Positions 38,790 to 49,070 of a stretch of 61,133 bases of DNA are shown here, one piece after another. The notes below the pieces were generated by a model that worked only from the letters and a program-made list of their open reading frames with translations, did no database searches and was not told where the DNA came from. A program made the translations under genes and the position numbers. Within the stretch, counting starts at the first letter, position 1, and each line of letters opens with the position of its first letter. The stretch comes from a virus: positions 1 to 61,133 of IMG/VR virus record IMGVR_UViG_3300010883_000027. One strand, written 5' to 3'.

Positions 38790-39569
38790 TTACACTAGAC
38801 CGAAAATAATTCTAGCTTCCTTCGCAGGGATATCTTCCCAGCAAGTCCATTCTCCACACTTATCGTTCATGTATTTCTTCGACTTATACAAACCTCTCAA
38901 GACATGCTTGAATGATTCGTATTCATCTTCCCTAAGAGATAGTTTTGCCTTGATTTGCTCAACAGGCCCAAGACTCATCACTGAGTCTACAGGGCTACTT
39001 TTCGCTCTACTTTTAACAAAACTCCCTCCAATTTCCTCATCACAACAAACATTGATTTTCAAAAATGTCCTTACACTTCTAACGAACGATCTGTTCCTAG
39101 CTATTGCCTCTAGATATCGGTGCATAAACGGATCTGTGTTGTCTAAATTCGCAGATGCCTCGTCATTGCTACATACGTCTCTCCCTCCTGTCTCGTAGTT
39201 AGCTATCCAAAGGATAGTGCATTCCGACGCAACATGCGTAGGAGTTACGTGTCTGCTAGAAGTCAGACAACTTGTATAGCCTCGTAGCTGAGCGAGTTCC
39301 TTTAAACCCCCTAGCTTAATAAGAAGTTGATTATCCTTCAGCCCTTCGATGGACTCAGGAACCTCCTTACCATACCTAGTGTAATACTCTTTGCTTGCGT
39401 AAAGGTATTCAGGGCTAACCATCGCCCTCCAGTCAATGTCGCCCTCTTCCGAGAAGATATATTCCACCCCCACTCTTAGGCCGAACTCGTCTCTTTCGAA
39501 ACTCTTCGCAAAATCCGCTCTCTCATCCATTACTTTCACCTTCTTCACCTTCGCTTTTTCTTCAGTCAT
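38790..39569 (-). CDS. Conserved phage protein, possible DNA-recombination role
   Basis: 259 residues. LKELAQLRGYTS, VASECTILWIANYETGG and YLEAIARNRSFVRSVRTFLKIN resemble the core of phage single-strand-annealing-type proteins in spacing, but the match is weak. Located between glycosyltransferase and DUF736-like genes, not far from ssb. Confidence 0.4.
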   Translation of the reverse strand: MTEEKAKVKKVKVMDERADFAKSFERDEFGLRVGVEYIFSEEGDIDWRAMVSPEYLYASKEYYTRYGKEVPESIEGLKDNQLLIKLGGLKELAQLRGYTSCLTSSRHVTPTHVASECTILWIANYETGGRDVCSNDEASANLDNTDPFMHRYLEAIARNRSFVRSVRTFLKINVCCDEEIGGSFVKSRAKSSPVDSVMSLGPVEQIKAKLSLREDEYESFKHVLRGLYKSKKYMNDKCGEWTCWEDIPAKEARIIFGLV

Positions 39570-40717
39570 ATTCTGTTAAACAATCTGAAATGATCTAACT
39601 CCTTCCAGAATTCATCAGTATCATACACGTCTTCCGGGACGTTTGTCAACACCTTTCCTGCTTTTTTAGCCGATAGGCATGAATACCTTTCCCCTTCGCT
39701 TATGAGAATCTTACCTGTTATAAATTTTGTTCCCTTCTTAAGCTTCCCTGGGAGCCAAAGATCAGCCTTCTTTTTAAACATGCTTTTATTAATAGTATGA
39801 TCGAAATATTGGAACCTAAACTTTTCCAGGTCTTCGTCCTTCTCACAAAACATCTCAAGCTTCACACCTATATTCTTCACTCTCTTTATCCACTCCTCGG
39901 AGAATGAATCATTGATACTAGCAGTTATCTGGAATATTTCTCCTCTATAATAATTAATAAGATCCAGATTTAAAGGTTCATTGATTAATAAGTTAGCCTT
40001 CCTCCCCTTGATCCACTGAATGAGATTCTGCTCATCCATATGGTAGTCAGTCCTCACATTCACTACCTGCCCTGCAAAAAAACTTGGGTCCGGCTGAAAA
40101 TCAGGGATAGCTTCGGCAACCTTCATTTGGTAGACGCCTCCGACATGAATAGTCTCCACACCTACTCTCTCCTTAACTTCTAACATCTCCAAGATACCAT
40201 TAGCTATCTCTTCAGGCCTTATTTTATTAATGTATTTCTCTTTCTCTTCTCTCCCGTATGAAGGTAAATTTCCTTCTCTCCGACTCTCTAAAATAATATG
40301 TTTGTTATCCCAGTTAGGCTTGGTCAACTCTGAAGGGTAAGAGGAATACAGACCTAAAGAAGGCACCCCGTAAGAGGATGCCGCATAGGTAGATACATTG
40401 CCATTAGTAATTACTGCTAGGCTATTTTTTATAAGATAATTCTCTTGTTTAGGAGAAAGCATGTAGAACGGATAAGTGAATTGCAACGCAGTCTTCTCAG
40501 ATGTGCAAAACATATAGACGTCTATGCCCTCCCTCGTGAGAATCTCTCTGACCATGTCGAGAACGTCTACGTAATATTCATAAATATCTTGGCCCGTTCT
40601 TGTCCTGTTATCTATAATGATGTAGGGCCTCCCTTTGTTCGGGTAGTAAGAGGAGGGGACTTCCGGCCTCTTCGCCTCTACTCCACAATAATTTGCGTAT
40701 TTATTTAAAATATTCAT
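39566..40717 (-). CDS. GT9-like glycosyltransferase C-terminal part
   Basis: 383 residues. LAVITNGNVSTYAASSYGVPSLGLYSSYP resembles the nucleotide-sugar-binding half of heptosyltransferase-like GT9 enzymes; a second domain follows. Its N-terminal half appears to sit at the end of the upstream gene. TAATG junction. Confidence 0.55.
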   Translation of the reverse strand: MNILNKYANYCGVEAKRPEVPSSYYPNKGRPYIIIDNRTRTGQDIYEYYVDVLDMVREILTREGIDVYMFCTSEKTALQFTYPFYMLSPKQENYLIKNSLAVITNGNVSTYAASSYGVPSLGLYSSYPSELTKPNWDNKHIILESRREGNLPSYGREEKEKYINKIRPEEIANGILEMLEVKERVGVETIHVGGVYQMKVAEAIPDFQPDPSFFAGQVVNVRTDYHMDEQNLIQWIKGRKANLLINEPLNLDLINYYRGEIFQITASINDSFSEEWIKRVKNIGVKLEMFCEKDEDLEKFRFQYFDHTINKSMFKKKADLWLPGKLKKGTKFITGKILISEGERYSCLSAKKAGKVLTNVPEDVYDTDEFWKELDHFRLFNRI

Positions 40718-42609
40718 TAGTCTTTTCCATGATGAGAGAAGTTCACCAAATGCTGAGCTTCGTGCTGAGGAGTAAAAGCAATATCAAAGTAACCTTTCTT
40801 CTCTCCGACTCCCTCAAAATAGAAGGCGTTCTTCATTTCCTCATGTGTCTCGCATAACTTATGGATCCCATCCATCTCATCCAATATAGGGAAGAAGGTC
40901 TTGTGTGTGAAATAATAGATATCATGGTCCGGGTATTTCTCTTTAATTCCTTTTATTATTCCGGTAGTGAGCATCACTTCTTCTGGAACCCCTTCCGCTA
41001 TAAAAGCTATTCTCTTATTGTCTCTATCTTGATCTACAATTTCTTCCAGACTCTGTTTGAAGAGGTCTCCATTCTCTTTATGAGCTATATCCTTGAACAA
41101 GAGAACTATCTCTCCTCTAGACTTCCCTACTCTGAGTTCATTCATCCAATACTTGAAGCCTCCATCCTTATCATCCATGTCCTCATATTTTAAAACATTA
41201 TGATACAAAGATAGCACGAATTCTTTATCTCCCAAGGCCATATCAGGCACAAAGTCAGGGTTCCTCTTCTTCACGCATTTCGTTACTAACTTGTCCCAGT
41301 TTACCTCCTCAAAGGAATCAAAGAGTTCCTCAAATTTCTTTCCAACTACTTCAATAGAATAATTATCAATCACATACTGCCTAGCCTTGGCTCCCATTCT
41401 TTCTCTAGCTTTGTCTTCCATGATATGGACCTCTTTTATCTTATCACATATCGATATCGCAGAAGTCGAAGCCTTAATGAACTGCGTTCCTGGCTCTCTA
41501 TACTCTGCCCATTCTAAAGGGATTCCGCCGCTACCTTCTTTCACTGCGTCTTCTCCGCAAGAGTAGTTCGTGGCTAAAGTAATCAGCTCACAGAGTTTCG
41601 CCTCTTGAATAGGGATCTCTTGGCCTCCGCTTGTAAACGCATGGCAATAAACATCCATTAAATTATAAATTTCATTTAACTGCCCTTCATCTACCCCCTC
41701 CTTGATGTTTACCGTCTCTACTGTCGCCACTCCTCCACACACACTGCAGTTACATTTATGAAAACTGAACGGGGCGACATAATAATTGTGGCATTTGTGG
41801 CATACATAAGTTGTAACTACTAATTCATTAGGTATTTTCTTCTCTTCTATAAGTCTAGGGATATCCCAGCCTTCCCCCCAGTTAGTATGTAATAGTAATT
41901 TCGCGTTAGCTTTTGGATTGCTGTCTACGAACAATTTAAAACCATCTAATAGGTTAGGCACACTTTTTCTTAATTGATTTCTAAAAACAAAACCTACTAC
42001 GAAACTATCTTGTAGCCCGAAATGAGTTCTTATGCTCTTGCGATACTCTTCGTCGAGCTTTCTGAAATTATCCGCGTCTAACGTCCCATGGATCGTTTTG
42101 ACATGATTGTGGCCTAACTTCTTCAATTCCCTCTCCGCAAATGAGGCCCATACAAGGTAATTCTGAATTTTAGGGGCCGCATCTATAGCGTCCCGGAGAA
42201 TGGGCAAGCTATCTAACGTAGTATGAACTACACAGTTTACCTGGTTCCACCAGGGCTTGCCATGGTATCCATCGAATGCCCAGATATCTTCTATTCCTAG
42301 GTAGATGTCTGGTTTTTCTATCTCTATTATTTTATCTATTACCAGGGAGCCATAGCCAGCGTCTCTCGCCGTCTCCGGCTTTTGAGAAGCTTTATGCATC
42401 TCGTCGTCGTCGTCGGGGAGGCCTCCGTAACACTTCCAAGGAAGAGTTTCTAACCTTGGGTCGCTAAACTTTCTGGCATTCGCTATCTCGATGATCTCAT
42501 ATTTGCCTGTTTTATATAAATACTTTAAGAGGTTCGCTTTATGTTTGCCGAACCCCGTTAAAGCCTTGCAGTGATTACTATGAACCACAATTTTCTTTTT
42601 CGTTTTCAT
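40717..42609 (-). CDS. GT4 glycosyltransferase with DUF4214-like and GT9 N-terminal parts
   Basis: 630 residues. GT-B enzyme: ALTGFGKHKANLLKYL near the N-terminus, YGGLPDDDD, a central zinc insertion (CHKC, CNCSVC), and GGQEIPIQEAKLCELITLAT. Residues ~470-535 look like DUF4214 (VLSLYHNVLKYEDMDDKDGG). The last ~90 (RIAFIAEGVPEEVMLTTGII) resemble the start of a GT9 domain completed by the next gene. Confidence 0.65.
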   Translation of the reverse strand: MKTKKKIVVHSNHCKALTGFGKHKANLLKYLYKTGKYEIIEIANARKFSDPRLETLPWKCYGGLPDDDDEMHKASQKPETARDAGYGSLVIDKIIEIEKPDIYLGIEDIWAFDGYHGKPWWNQVNCVVHTTLDSLPILRDAIDAAPKIQNYLVWASFAERELKKLGHNHVKTIHGTLDADNFRKLDEEYRKSIRTHFGLQDSFVVGFVFRNQLRKSVPNLLDGFKLFVDSNPKANAKLLLHTNWGEGWDIPRLIEEKKIPNELVVTTYVCHKCHNYYVAPFSFHKCNCSVCGGVATVETVNIKEGVDEGQLNEIYNLMDVYCHAFTSGGQEIPIQEAKLCELITLATNYSCGEDAVKEGSGGIPLEWAEYREPGTQFIKASTSAISICDKIKEVHIMEDKARERMGAKARQYVIDNYSIEVVGKKFEELFDSFEEVNWDKLVTKCVKKRNPDFVPDMALGDKEFVLSLYHNVLKYEDMDDKDGGFKYWMNELRVGKSRGEIVLLFKDIAHKENGDLFKQSLEEIVDQDRDNKRIAFIAEGVPEEVMLTTGIIKGIKEKYPDHDIYYFTHKTFFPILDEMDGIHKLCETHEEMKNAFYFEGVGEKKGYFDIAFTPQHEAQHLVNFSHHGKD

Positions 42610-42611
42610 TT

Positions 42612-43262
42612 TTAAAACGGTGGTTCGTCTTCGTCAGGAACTGCCGGAGAGGACACTGCCTTAGGATTACCTGGCGTCACGGAGGACTTCGTCGGCTCCA
42701 CCTCTTCTTGTTTATTTTTTAGGAATTTTTGTTGATTAGAGGCTTCTTTATCAAAGACAATTTTAAAGTAATAATTAATTAATTGTTTGAATGCCTCGAT
42801 CTCTCCAGGCTCCAAAGCTACAGAAACATTAACCTCTCCTCTCCTCACAGTAAACCCGTAAGCGTGGACGGGAACCTCTACATCACCAAAAACATACTTC
42901 CCCTGATCTGCATTCCATACTTTTTGCTTTACCTTTCTATTCTTATCCCATGGCGTGAGAGTGAAGGAAGTGTTGTTGTCGCCGAAAGAATGAAAGCCCG
43001 TCCAGGGGAGCCTTCTCTCGAAGCAGTTCTTGATCTCTCCTAGCTCGAACATCCCTAGTTTAGTAGATATAGATTTCTTAGGATTCTTTACGTTCTCCTT
43101 GAACGACCCGTTCTTTGTGACGGAATTCCAACTCACCTGGTTAGTAAGATTTACATAAAATTCCGGCATGTAATTGTCCCACTTATCTTTTCTGAACCCG
43201 ATATTAAATTCTAGTGCCCCGCCTGTACTCTTGGGGTTTGGCTTGTAAACTTGTAATCTCAT
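42612..43262 (-). CDS. ssb: Single-stranded DNA-binding protein
   Basis: 216 residues. OB-like beta-rich body with aromatic residues, a Pro/Ser-rich linker and the acidic tip VPDEDEPPF, like the C-terminal peptide of SSB that recruits replication partners. First gene after the promoter/terminator gap at 43263-43362, at the edge of the replication block. Confidence 0.7.
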   Translation of the reverse strand: MRLQVYKPNPKSTGGALEFNIGFRKDKWDNYMPEFYVNLTNQVSWNSVTKNGSFKENVKNPKKSISTKLGMFELGEIKNCFERRLPWTGFHSFGDNNTSFTLTPWDKNRKVKQKVWNADQGKYVFGDVEVPVHAYGFTVRRGEVNVSVALEPGEIEAFKQLINYYFKIVFDKEASNQQKFLKNKQEEVEPTKSSVTPGNPKAVSSPAVPDEDEPPF

Positions 43263-43270
43263 AATCTCAT

Positions 43271-43295
43271 AATCTTTCCAGATTATAGACTAGCC
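43271..43295 (-). promoter_or_regulatory. Likely promoter of ssb
   Basis: Minus strand TATAAT about 12 nt before a repeated ATTATGAG-ATTATGAG at the start of the gene; a weak TTGGAA lies 18 bp upstream. Confidence 0.45.
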
Positions 43296-43308
43296 GCTAC
43301 ATTTTTTC

Positions 43309-43346
43309 CAAAAAAAAGCCCAACTTTCTTTCGAAAAGCTGGGTTG
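43309..43346 (-). terminator. Intrinsic terminator
   Basis: Minus strand: 9-bp stem CCCAGCTTT/AAAGTTGGG, then C and TTTTTTTT. Ends the operon 43363-50826. Confidence 0.9.
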
Positions 43347-43362
43347 ATTGAGATTATTAAGT

Positions 43363-43635
43363 TTAGTCCTCCGTAGGAAGTTTTACTTCTCCTTCGTCCT
43401 CTGCGGCGACCTCTTTTCTAGGTCCTTGAGCCTTTTCGAACTCTTCTACCTTAGCATGGAGTTCCAAGAGAGTCTCTTCGTCGGCCTTCTCGACATGTTC
43501 CGTAGCTGCCTTCACGCAAAGGTCTCTAGCTGCCTGTATAACCTCTGACAGAGAGACTCTGTTAATATATAAATTCGCGAGAGCTGTTTTGAGTTCTCCG
43601 ACTGTTTTCTTTACTTCAGTATTTTCTTCTGACAT
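43363..43635 (-). CDS. Hypothetical helical protein, 90 aa
   Basis: Helical and acidic, ending EVAAEDEGEVKLPTED. Last gene before the terminator. Function unknown. Confidence 0.55.
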   Translation of the reverse strand: MSEENTEVKKTVGELKTALANLYINRVSLSEVIQAARDLCVKAATEHVEKADEETLLELHAKVEEFEKAQGPRKEVAAEDEGEVKLPTED

Positions 43636-43671
43636 ATTCTAATGATAAAAGTTCCAACCAGAATTTCTAAT

Positions 43672-43905
43672 TTAATCTGCGATAAAGTAGAAGACTGTCC
43701 CTATGGTGGCGCTGGTTATATTAGTCGTACACTTTAAAGGGTGGTCCCCGAAGCTCACGCCTGTCACAGCAATATTAGCCACAGCTACGCCATTCGCAGT
43801 GAACGTATGCGTGGCAGCTACAACGTAGATATTCTTGTCTGTAGGCTTAGTAATGCTTGTTCCTGCATTGACTGTTGCAGATATTCCGTCTGTTAACCTA
43901 GCCAT
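43672..43905 (-). CDS. Small beta-rich protein, 77 aa
   Basis: Ala/Thr/Val-rich beta protein (IYVVAATHTFTANGVAVANIA), like small phage decoration or fibre-tip proteins, but not recognised. Confidence 0.5.
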   Translation of the reverse strand: MARLTDGISATVNAGTSITKPTDKNIYVVAATHTFTANGVAVANIAVTGVSFGDHPLKCTTNITSATIGTVFYFIAD

Positions 43906-44114
43906 TATTCTTTTACCCCTTCTTTCTTCTCTTCTGGATCTGCATTCTTAGCTTGTCCTACGTTAAGCGCCAAGACATCTACGAACCCTTGAATTTTCTT
44001 AACGATACCGTCATCTTTCTTTGTTTTAGTCATCGCTGAGATTGCTGACGCAAGAGCGATGATTGAAGTTACAATGCTAAGAAGCATTCCTCTATTTTCT
44101 ATTAACCATTCCAT
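43905..44114 (-). CDS. Holin-like small membrane protein
   Basis: 69 residues with one membrane helix (about 9-28, GMLLSIVTSIIALASAISAM) and a charged C-terminus (DPEEKKEGVKE), typical of phage holins. No lysis gene is adjacent, so this is a guess from topology. Confidence 0.5.
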   Translation of the reverse strand: MEWLIENRGMLLSIVTSIIALASAISAMTKTKKDDGIVKKIQGFVDVLALNVGQAKNADPEEKKEGVKE

Positions 44115-44125
44115 AACTGAAAAGA

Positions 44126-46513
44126 TTATACACTCGAAACCACTATTTTCCCTTCTTTTTTCGAGAAATTAACGGAAACTTTCCCGGCGCTACTATTTCT
44201 TAGCACTTCGAAGGAAATAGGGTCGGCTATATCATTTTGAATAATCTTCTTTATCTTCCTAGCTCCAAACTCACTATCTGAGATGTTTTTTAAGACGTAT
44301 TCCTCCACACTCTTGCCACGAGTGAAGGAAATCCCTGAAGAAAGGCATCTTTCTGAGAGTTTCGCCAACTCTATTTTGATAATCTTCTTCAGATCGTCCT
44401 CCTTCAGGGCGTTAAAAAATACAACCTCATCAATACGCCCTAGAACTTCAGGGGCAACCAAGGCCTTCAAATGAGATGTGGCGTTTTCTACCTTCTCTTT
44501 CTCTGATATCGAATGCCCAAAGCCTAACTTCTCGTTCTTAACTAGCTCTCTCGACCCTATATTTCCTGTCATTACTACTAAAACATTAGAAAAATTAGCG
44601 ACTCTGCCCTGAGAGTCTGTAACCTTTCCTTCTTCGAGTATCTGCAAAAAGAGATGAAAAATATCAGGGTGAGCTTTCTCTATCTCGTCAAACAATACAA
44701 CAGAATAAGGTTTTTTTGTTACGAATTCAATTAATTGCCCGCCGCTATCGTGGCCAATGTAGCCAGGAGGAGCACCGATAAGCTTCGCTACAGAGTGTTT
44801 CTCTGAATACTCCGACATATCAAAGATCTTAATTGCCCCTTCCGACCCGAACATTTCCTTAGCCACAGTCTTAGCCAGCAACGTCTTTCCTACCCCTGTA
44901 GGGCCTAAGAATACGAAGGAGCCGATAGGTTTCTTCAGGTCTCTGATTCCTCCCTTGTATCTGACTAAACATCTATGAACTGAGTTTATGGCCTCAGATT
45001 GACCAATCACTTCCTTGCCTAATGTTTTATCAAGCTTTAAATATTTCTTATTTTGATCCCCCTTGAAGTTAGAGATGGGAATTCCTGTCGCTTTACTAAG
45101 CACTTCGAAGACTTCAGAGTCAGTAGCCTTGAAAACTGCCTCCCCCAATTTGTCTCCCCATTTTTTGTATTCTAATTCTATTTTTGAAATGAGTTCGTCT
45201 TTTTCTTCCTTTATTTCCTCCACATCTCCATACTCATAGAACAGTTCCTCCACCTTAGCTTCAAGGGCGTCGAGAGCCTTGGGCTTCACAACCTTACTGA
45301 CCTTGGTATGACTCGCCACAGAATCAAGAAAGTGTATTTCTCTGTCTGGCGAATTGACTGTGTGCAGGTAGACCTCGCAAAGGCTCTTAGACATGTCTAC
45401 TATCTCTTCTGACAGCTCTACTCTGTGGAAGTTACCGAACTCTCTTGCTTTGTCCGTAAGAAGCTCTGAAAGGCTTTCCGCGTCCAATCCATTTAAGTCG
45501 ATGTTCTGAAAATACCTCGTCAGCTCCCCATCTTTAGAGAAATTCTTCCTGTATTGCTCAAAACTTGTTGTTCCTATCACGGAGATATCTCCTCTCGATA
45601 AGGCAGGCTTCAAGATTGTCGCCGCGTCCGTCAAGCTTTCGTTATCCCCCGCCCCGATGATAGTATGGATATTGTCAAGGAAGAGCACTATCCGGGGATT
45701 CGAAGCTTCTTTAATAATCTTCTTGAGTCTCATTTCAAACTCGCCTCTAAATTTTGTTCCAGAGATAACTGAGTTTACGTCTACATTATAAATAACTTTA
45801 TCGTTAAGGAGGACGGAAGAGTCGCCCAGTGCCACGGATACCGCTAACCCTTCGATGAGCGCCGTTTTCCCAATACCTGAATCCCCGATAATAATTGCGC
45901 TCTTCTTAATTTTATTATTGAGAACCCTCTCTAAATCAGCTAGCTCACCACTTCTCCCGAATAGAACCCCATACTCTCCCTTTAAAGCTTTAAGGTTCAT
46001 ATTCTCCCCAAACTTATCTAACATAGGGACACTCGGGAAGGTCATGTCTACCTCCAGAACCTCTGAATCTTCCTCCTTGGTTGCGGAAGCCTTGTTGTCT
46101 AAATGCTCTACTATTTTTGGTCCGAGATCTGCCTTAGAAATTCCAAATAACTCTTGAGGGTAATCTTTGCTTACGATACATGCGAAGATATGGTCTATGC
46201 ACACATGAGTATGCTTTAGGTGCTCTGCGAAACGAAAGGATTCACTAAGTATCTCTGTGAAATCCTTAGACGGCTTCACAGCCTCACTAGGAAGGGCAGA
46301 TTTCTCGACCTTGCTTAGATACTCATCTTGGAGCCTCTTCTTCAGAGCTTTAGGGTTTTGACCTATATCTGACAACACCCTCATAGAAAACGAATCATCC
46401 GCGTCCAAAATTGTGGCCAAGAGATGCATGTAAGTCACCTCCGCATGGTGGTATTCTTCCGCTAATTTCTTAGAAGCGTCTAAAATTTTCTTTACCCTCG
46501 GTGTTATTTCCAT
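44126..46513 (-). CDS. ClpA-like AAA+ unfoldase
   Basis: 795 residues: N-domain (1-145), first AAA+ with GDSGIGKT (about 214), second AAA+ with GPTGVGKT (about 530), no long M-domain, as in ClpA rather than ClpB. A KLGFGHS stretch in the second module occupies the place of the ClpP-docking IGF/L loop. It could redirect host ClpP, or act alone as a remodeller. Upstream of the holin-like gene, downstream of the polymerase. Confidence 0.85.
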   Translation of the reverse strand: MEITPRVKKILDASKKLAEEYHHAEVTYMHLLATILDADDSFSMRVLSDIGQNPKALKKRLQDEYLSKVEKSALPSEAVKPSKDFTEILSESFRFAEHLKHTHVCIDHIFACIVSKDYPQELFGISKADLGPKIVEHLDNKASATKEEDSEVLEVDMTFPSVPMLDKFGENMNLKALKGEYGVLFGRSGELADLERVLNNKIKKSAIIIGDSGIGKTALIEGLAVSVALGDSSVLLNDKVIYNVDVNSVISGTKFRGEFEMRLKKIIKEASNPRIVLFLDNIHTIIGAGDNESLTDAATILKPALSRGDISVIGTTSFEQYRKNFSKDGELTRYFQNIDLNGLDAESLSELLTDKAREFGNFHRVELSEEIVDMSKSLCEVYLHTVNSPDREIHFLDSVASHTKVSKVVKPKALDALEAKVEELFYEYGDVEEIKEEKDELISKIELEYKKWGDKLGEAVFKATDSEVFEVLSKATGIPISNFKGDQNKKYLKLDKTLGKEVIGQSEAINSVHRCLVRYKGGIRDLKKPIGSFVFLGPTGVGKTLLAKTVAKEMFGSEGAIKIFDMSEYSEKHSVAKLIGAPPGYIGHDSGGQLIEFVTKKPYSVVLFDEIEKAHPDIFHLFLQILEEGKVTDSQGRVANFSNVLVVMTGNIGSRELVKNEKLGFGHSISEKEKVENATSHLKALVAPEVLGRIDEVVFFNALKEDDLKKIIKIELAKLSERCLSSGISFTRGKSVEEYVLKNISDSEFGARKIKKIIQNDIADPISFEVLRNSSAGKVSVNFSKKEGKIVVSSV

Positions 46514-46514
46514 A

Positions 46515-49070
46515 TTATTTTAAGTCCGACAATTTCATGTAGATCTTATCTGTTAAGATTTTTATACTATCCATAAAAACAGTATCCCCTTCCGCCTTCT
46601 TTCCGCTTACTATGACTATGTCCTTTTTCTTAGGAACCTCGTTATCTTCAAGATACTTTTCTAACTTAGGATCGAAAAATAAAGCCGACACCTTCGCTGT
46701 CTCATCTACAATCTTGAAATTGTAGTATTTATTGCCGTTTTTACTCGTGGCTTTACGACTAGATTCAACAATCCCAACTAGCTTTACACCTTCGTTGTTT
46801 TCTGCCTCTAAACTTTCTTCACAATTCATTAGATTTTCTGATTTATTTAGAAATACACTCCTTAAAGAGTGGCTGTAGGAGTATCCTAAACAACTTTTCT
46901 CGAAGAACCATTCCGCAAACCTAGGATGTTGCGAGTTTAAACTGTAAACTTTTTTATACTTAGCGTAGTGAGCCATGAAAGTTACTTGTCTTTTCTCAGA
47001 CATAAGTGGCTTTCCGTCTCCCGCTACAGCTTTTCTCTCTAGAACTTCTTTAGAGATAATATTTAGAATATCATGATCATACTCTTCTCCTAACTCAGAC
47101 ATCACTCTCTTCTCTCTATCACTCAACTTATTGAACGACTGCGCCTCTAGGACCATCCTCGGCCTATTAGACCCAAAAGAACTTAGAATTCCAGCCTGAA
47201 TCAAGGAAGATAGAACCCCAATGCCGAGTTTAGCTTGCTTGGCCGCGAGAAAAATATCGAACTTGTTCGACATAGTGTCCGATCTAAAATCAATCATCGA
47301 CTGAAAAGTCTTAGTGCTAACGCCCTTTATTGAACTCAGCCCATATCTTATATTACCCTTTTCGTTCTGAAAGTCAATACTTGATAGTGCTAAATCTGGT
47401 TGCAACAACTGGATGCCGAACTTTGGAAGCTCCATCACTACGTAATTGATCCTCTCAAAAGGATCTTGACTCGACATTGCAATCTTCAGGTGAGATACAA
47501 AGAAGTCTGTGGTTTGTTTATATTTTAAATAGGCAGTGATTACCGCGAGGATCGCATAACTTACGGAATGTGAAAAATTGAAAGAATATTTTGCAGAATC
47601 TTCCAAAATCTTCCAAAATACTTCACCAATCTCAGGGTCAAGATTATTTTCAATTATTTTATCCTTTACCTTTTGCTCCCATTCTGGCATCTGATCTACT
47701 TTTTTCTTACCAATAATGCGCCTCAACATCTCAGCCTCATCCGCCGTAAAGCCTATCTTTACAGCCATTTTCATCGTCTGTTCCTGATAAAGGCAAAGCC
47801 CTCCAGTCTTCTTCAAAATATCGTCAAAGAAAGGGTGGATACTCTGGAACTCTCCCGTCTCTGCGAACTTAGCGTAATCATCCGCGAATTGCAAAGCTCC
47901 GGGACGAGCAATAGCTACTACCGCCGCCATCTGTTCTAGGTTTCGCGGCTTTACTTTCTGGCAAACTTTCTTATTAGTATCTGCCGATATCTGAAATAGA
48001 CCTTCTGGTGTATTATAATTTTGAAACCACTTATAAAGAGCAGGATCTTCGAGATCTATATCTCTAAAGTCTATGCCTCTAGTCTTACTTACATCGTCAA
48101 TAAGAGTGAGAGTTTTCAATCCAAGAATATCAAATTTTACAGTAAGTTCAGAAACCCAATCCATATTGTAGCAAGCCACGAGTTCGCCGTCCTTCGTTCT
48201 CTGCATCGGAATCATTCCTTCTAGATCGTAGTAAGAAATAGCTATGCCGGATGGATGTACCCCTACTGATTTGATTAGTTTTTCAATCTTTCTTGCAATT
48301 TTATATACCTTCTCATTCTTCTTGCACCAATCATCAAACTTATCGACATCTTCTCTAGCCTCTTGTAGGGGAGCTGGCTCACCAAACTTACTAGGAATCA
48401 TATCGCTAACCTCGTTCATCTCCTCCTCAGAGTAGCCGCCGACAATCTTTCCGCACTCCTTAATGCATACTTTGCTTTTTAATTTCAATAAAGTAATAAT
48501 ATTGCAAGCCCGACCCTCGAATTTATTTTTAATATAATCTACTACTTCACTACGCCTATCATGTGCAATATCAGTATCGACGTCCGCTAACAAACTTCCG
48601 TCAAGATAGGTCTCTCCGTCTACCTCTATCTTTCTAGCTCTGCTCTTAGAGACGAACCTCTCAAAAAACAAACCATATTTTATAGGATCTACATCTGTAA
48701 CATCCAACAAATAAAGGATTAAAGATGACGGAGCTGACCCTCTCCCTGGTCCGACAGGGATTCCACCTTCATGAGCGAACTTAATAATGTCCCAATTCAA
48801 AAGAATATAATCTACAAACCCGAGTTCTTCAAAAACAGAAAGTTCATACTTTGCCCTATCGTAATATTCTTGTTTATTATCCTTCTTATCTATTCCTCTC
48901 TTCTTCACCCCTTCGAGGCATTTGAGCCTCAGAAAATCATAGTTAGAAGAGTCCTTTGGAATGTCTAGTTCTTTGTAATATTTCTCTTCTACTTGAATTT
49001 TCGGCAACTTTACGCCTGGCGGAACAGGGTTCACATACGCTACTGCTTTATCAAAGATGCTACTACTCAT
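46515..49070 (-). CDS. C-family DNA polymerase (DnaE-type), catalytic part
   Basis: Start set to ATG 49070 (ATGA overlap with the exonuclease gene). 851 residues: palm with GPGRGSAPSSLILYLLDVTD, the catalytic ADVDTD, GLFQISADTN, ARPGALQFADDY, HPFFDDI...YQEQTM and finger region; C-terminal OB-fold (VKLVGIVESSRKA). The N-terminal PHP domain of normal DnaE is missing; a PHP-like protein is encoded at 50125-50826. Confidence 0.9.
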   Translation of the reverse strand: MSSSIFDKAVAYVNPVPPGVKLPKIQVEEKYYKELDIPKDSSNYDFLRLKCLEGVKKRGIDKKDNKQEYYDRAKYELSVFEELGFVDYILLNWDIIKFAHEGGIPVGPGRGSAPSSLILYLLDVTDVDPIKYGLFFERFVSKSRARKIEVDGETYLDGSLLADVDTDIAHDRRSEVVDYIKNKFEGRACNIITLLKLKSKVCIKECGKIVGGYSEEEMNEVSDMIPSKFGEPAPLQEAREDVDKFDDWCKKNEKVYKIARKIEKLIKSVGVHPSGIAISYYDLEGMIPMQRTKDGELVACYNMDWVSELTVKFDILGLKTLTLIDDVSKTRGIDFRDIDLEDPALYKWFQNYNTPEGLFQISADTNKKVCQKVKPRNLEQMAAVVAIARPGALQFADDYAKFAETGEFQSIHPFFDDILKKTGGLCLYQEQTMKMAVKIGFTADEAEMLRRIIGKKKVDQMPEWEQKVKDKIIENNLDPEIGEVFWKILEDSAKYSFNFSHSVSYAILAVITAYLKYKQTTDFFVSHLKIAMSSQDPFERINYVVMELPKFGIQLLQPDLALSSIDFQNEKGNIRYGLSSIKGVSTKTFQSMIDFRSDTMSNKFDIFLAAKQAKLGIGVLSSLIQAGILSSFGSNRPRMVLEAQSFNKLSDREKRVMSELGEEYDHDILNIISKEVLERKAVAGDGKPLMSEKRQVTFMAHYAKYKKVYSLNSQHPRFAEWFFEKSCLGYSYSHSLRSVFLNKSENLMNCEESLEAENNEGVKLVGIVESSRKATSKNGNKYYNFKIVDETAKVSALFFDPKLEKYLEDNEVPKKKDIVIVSGKKAEGDTVFMDSIKILTDKIYMKLSDLK

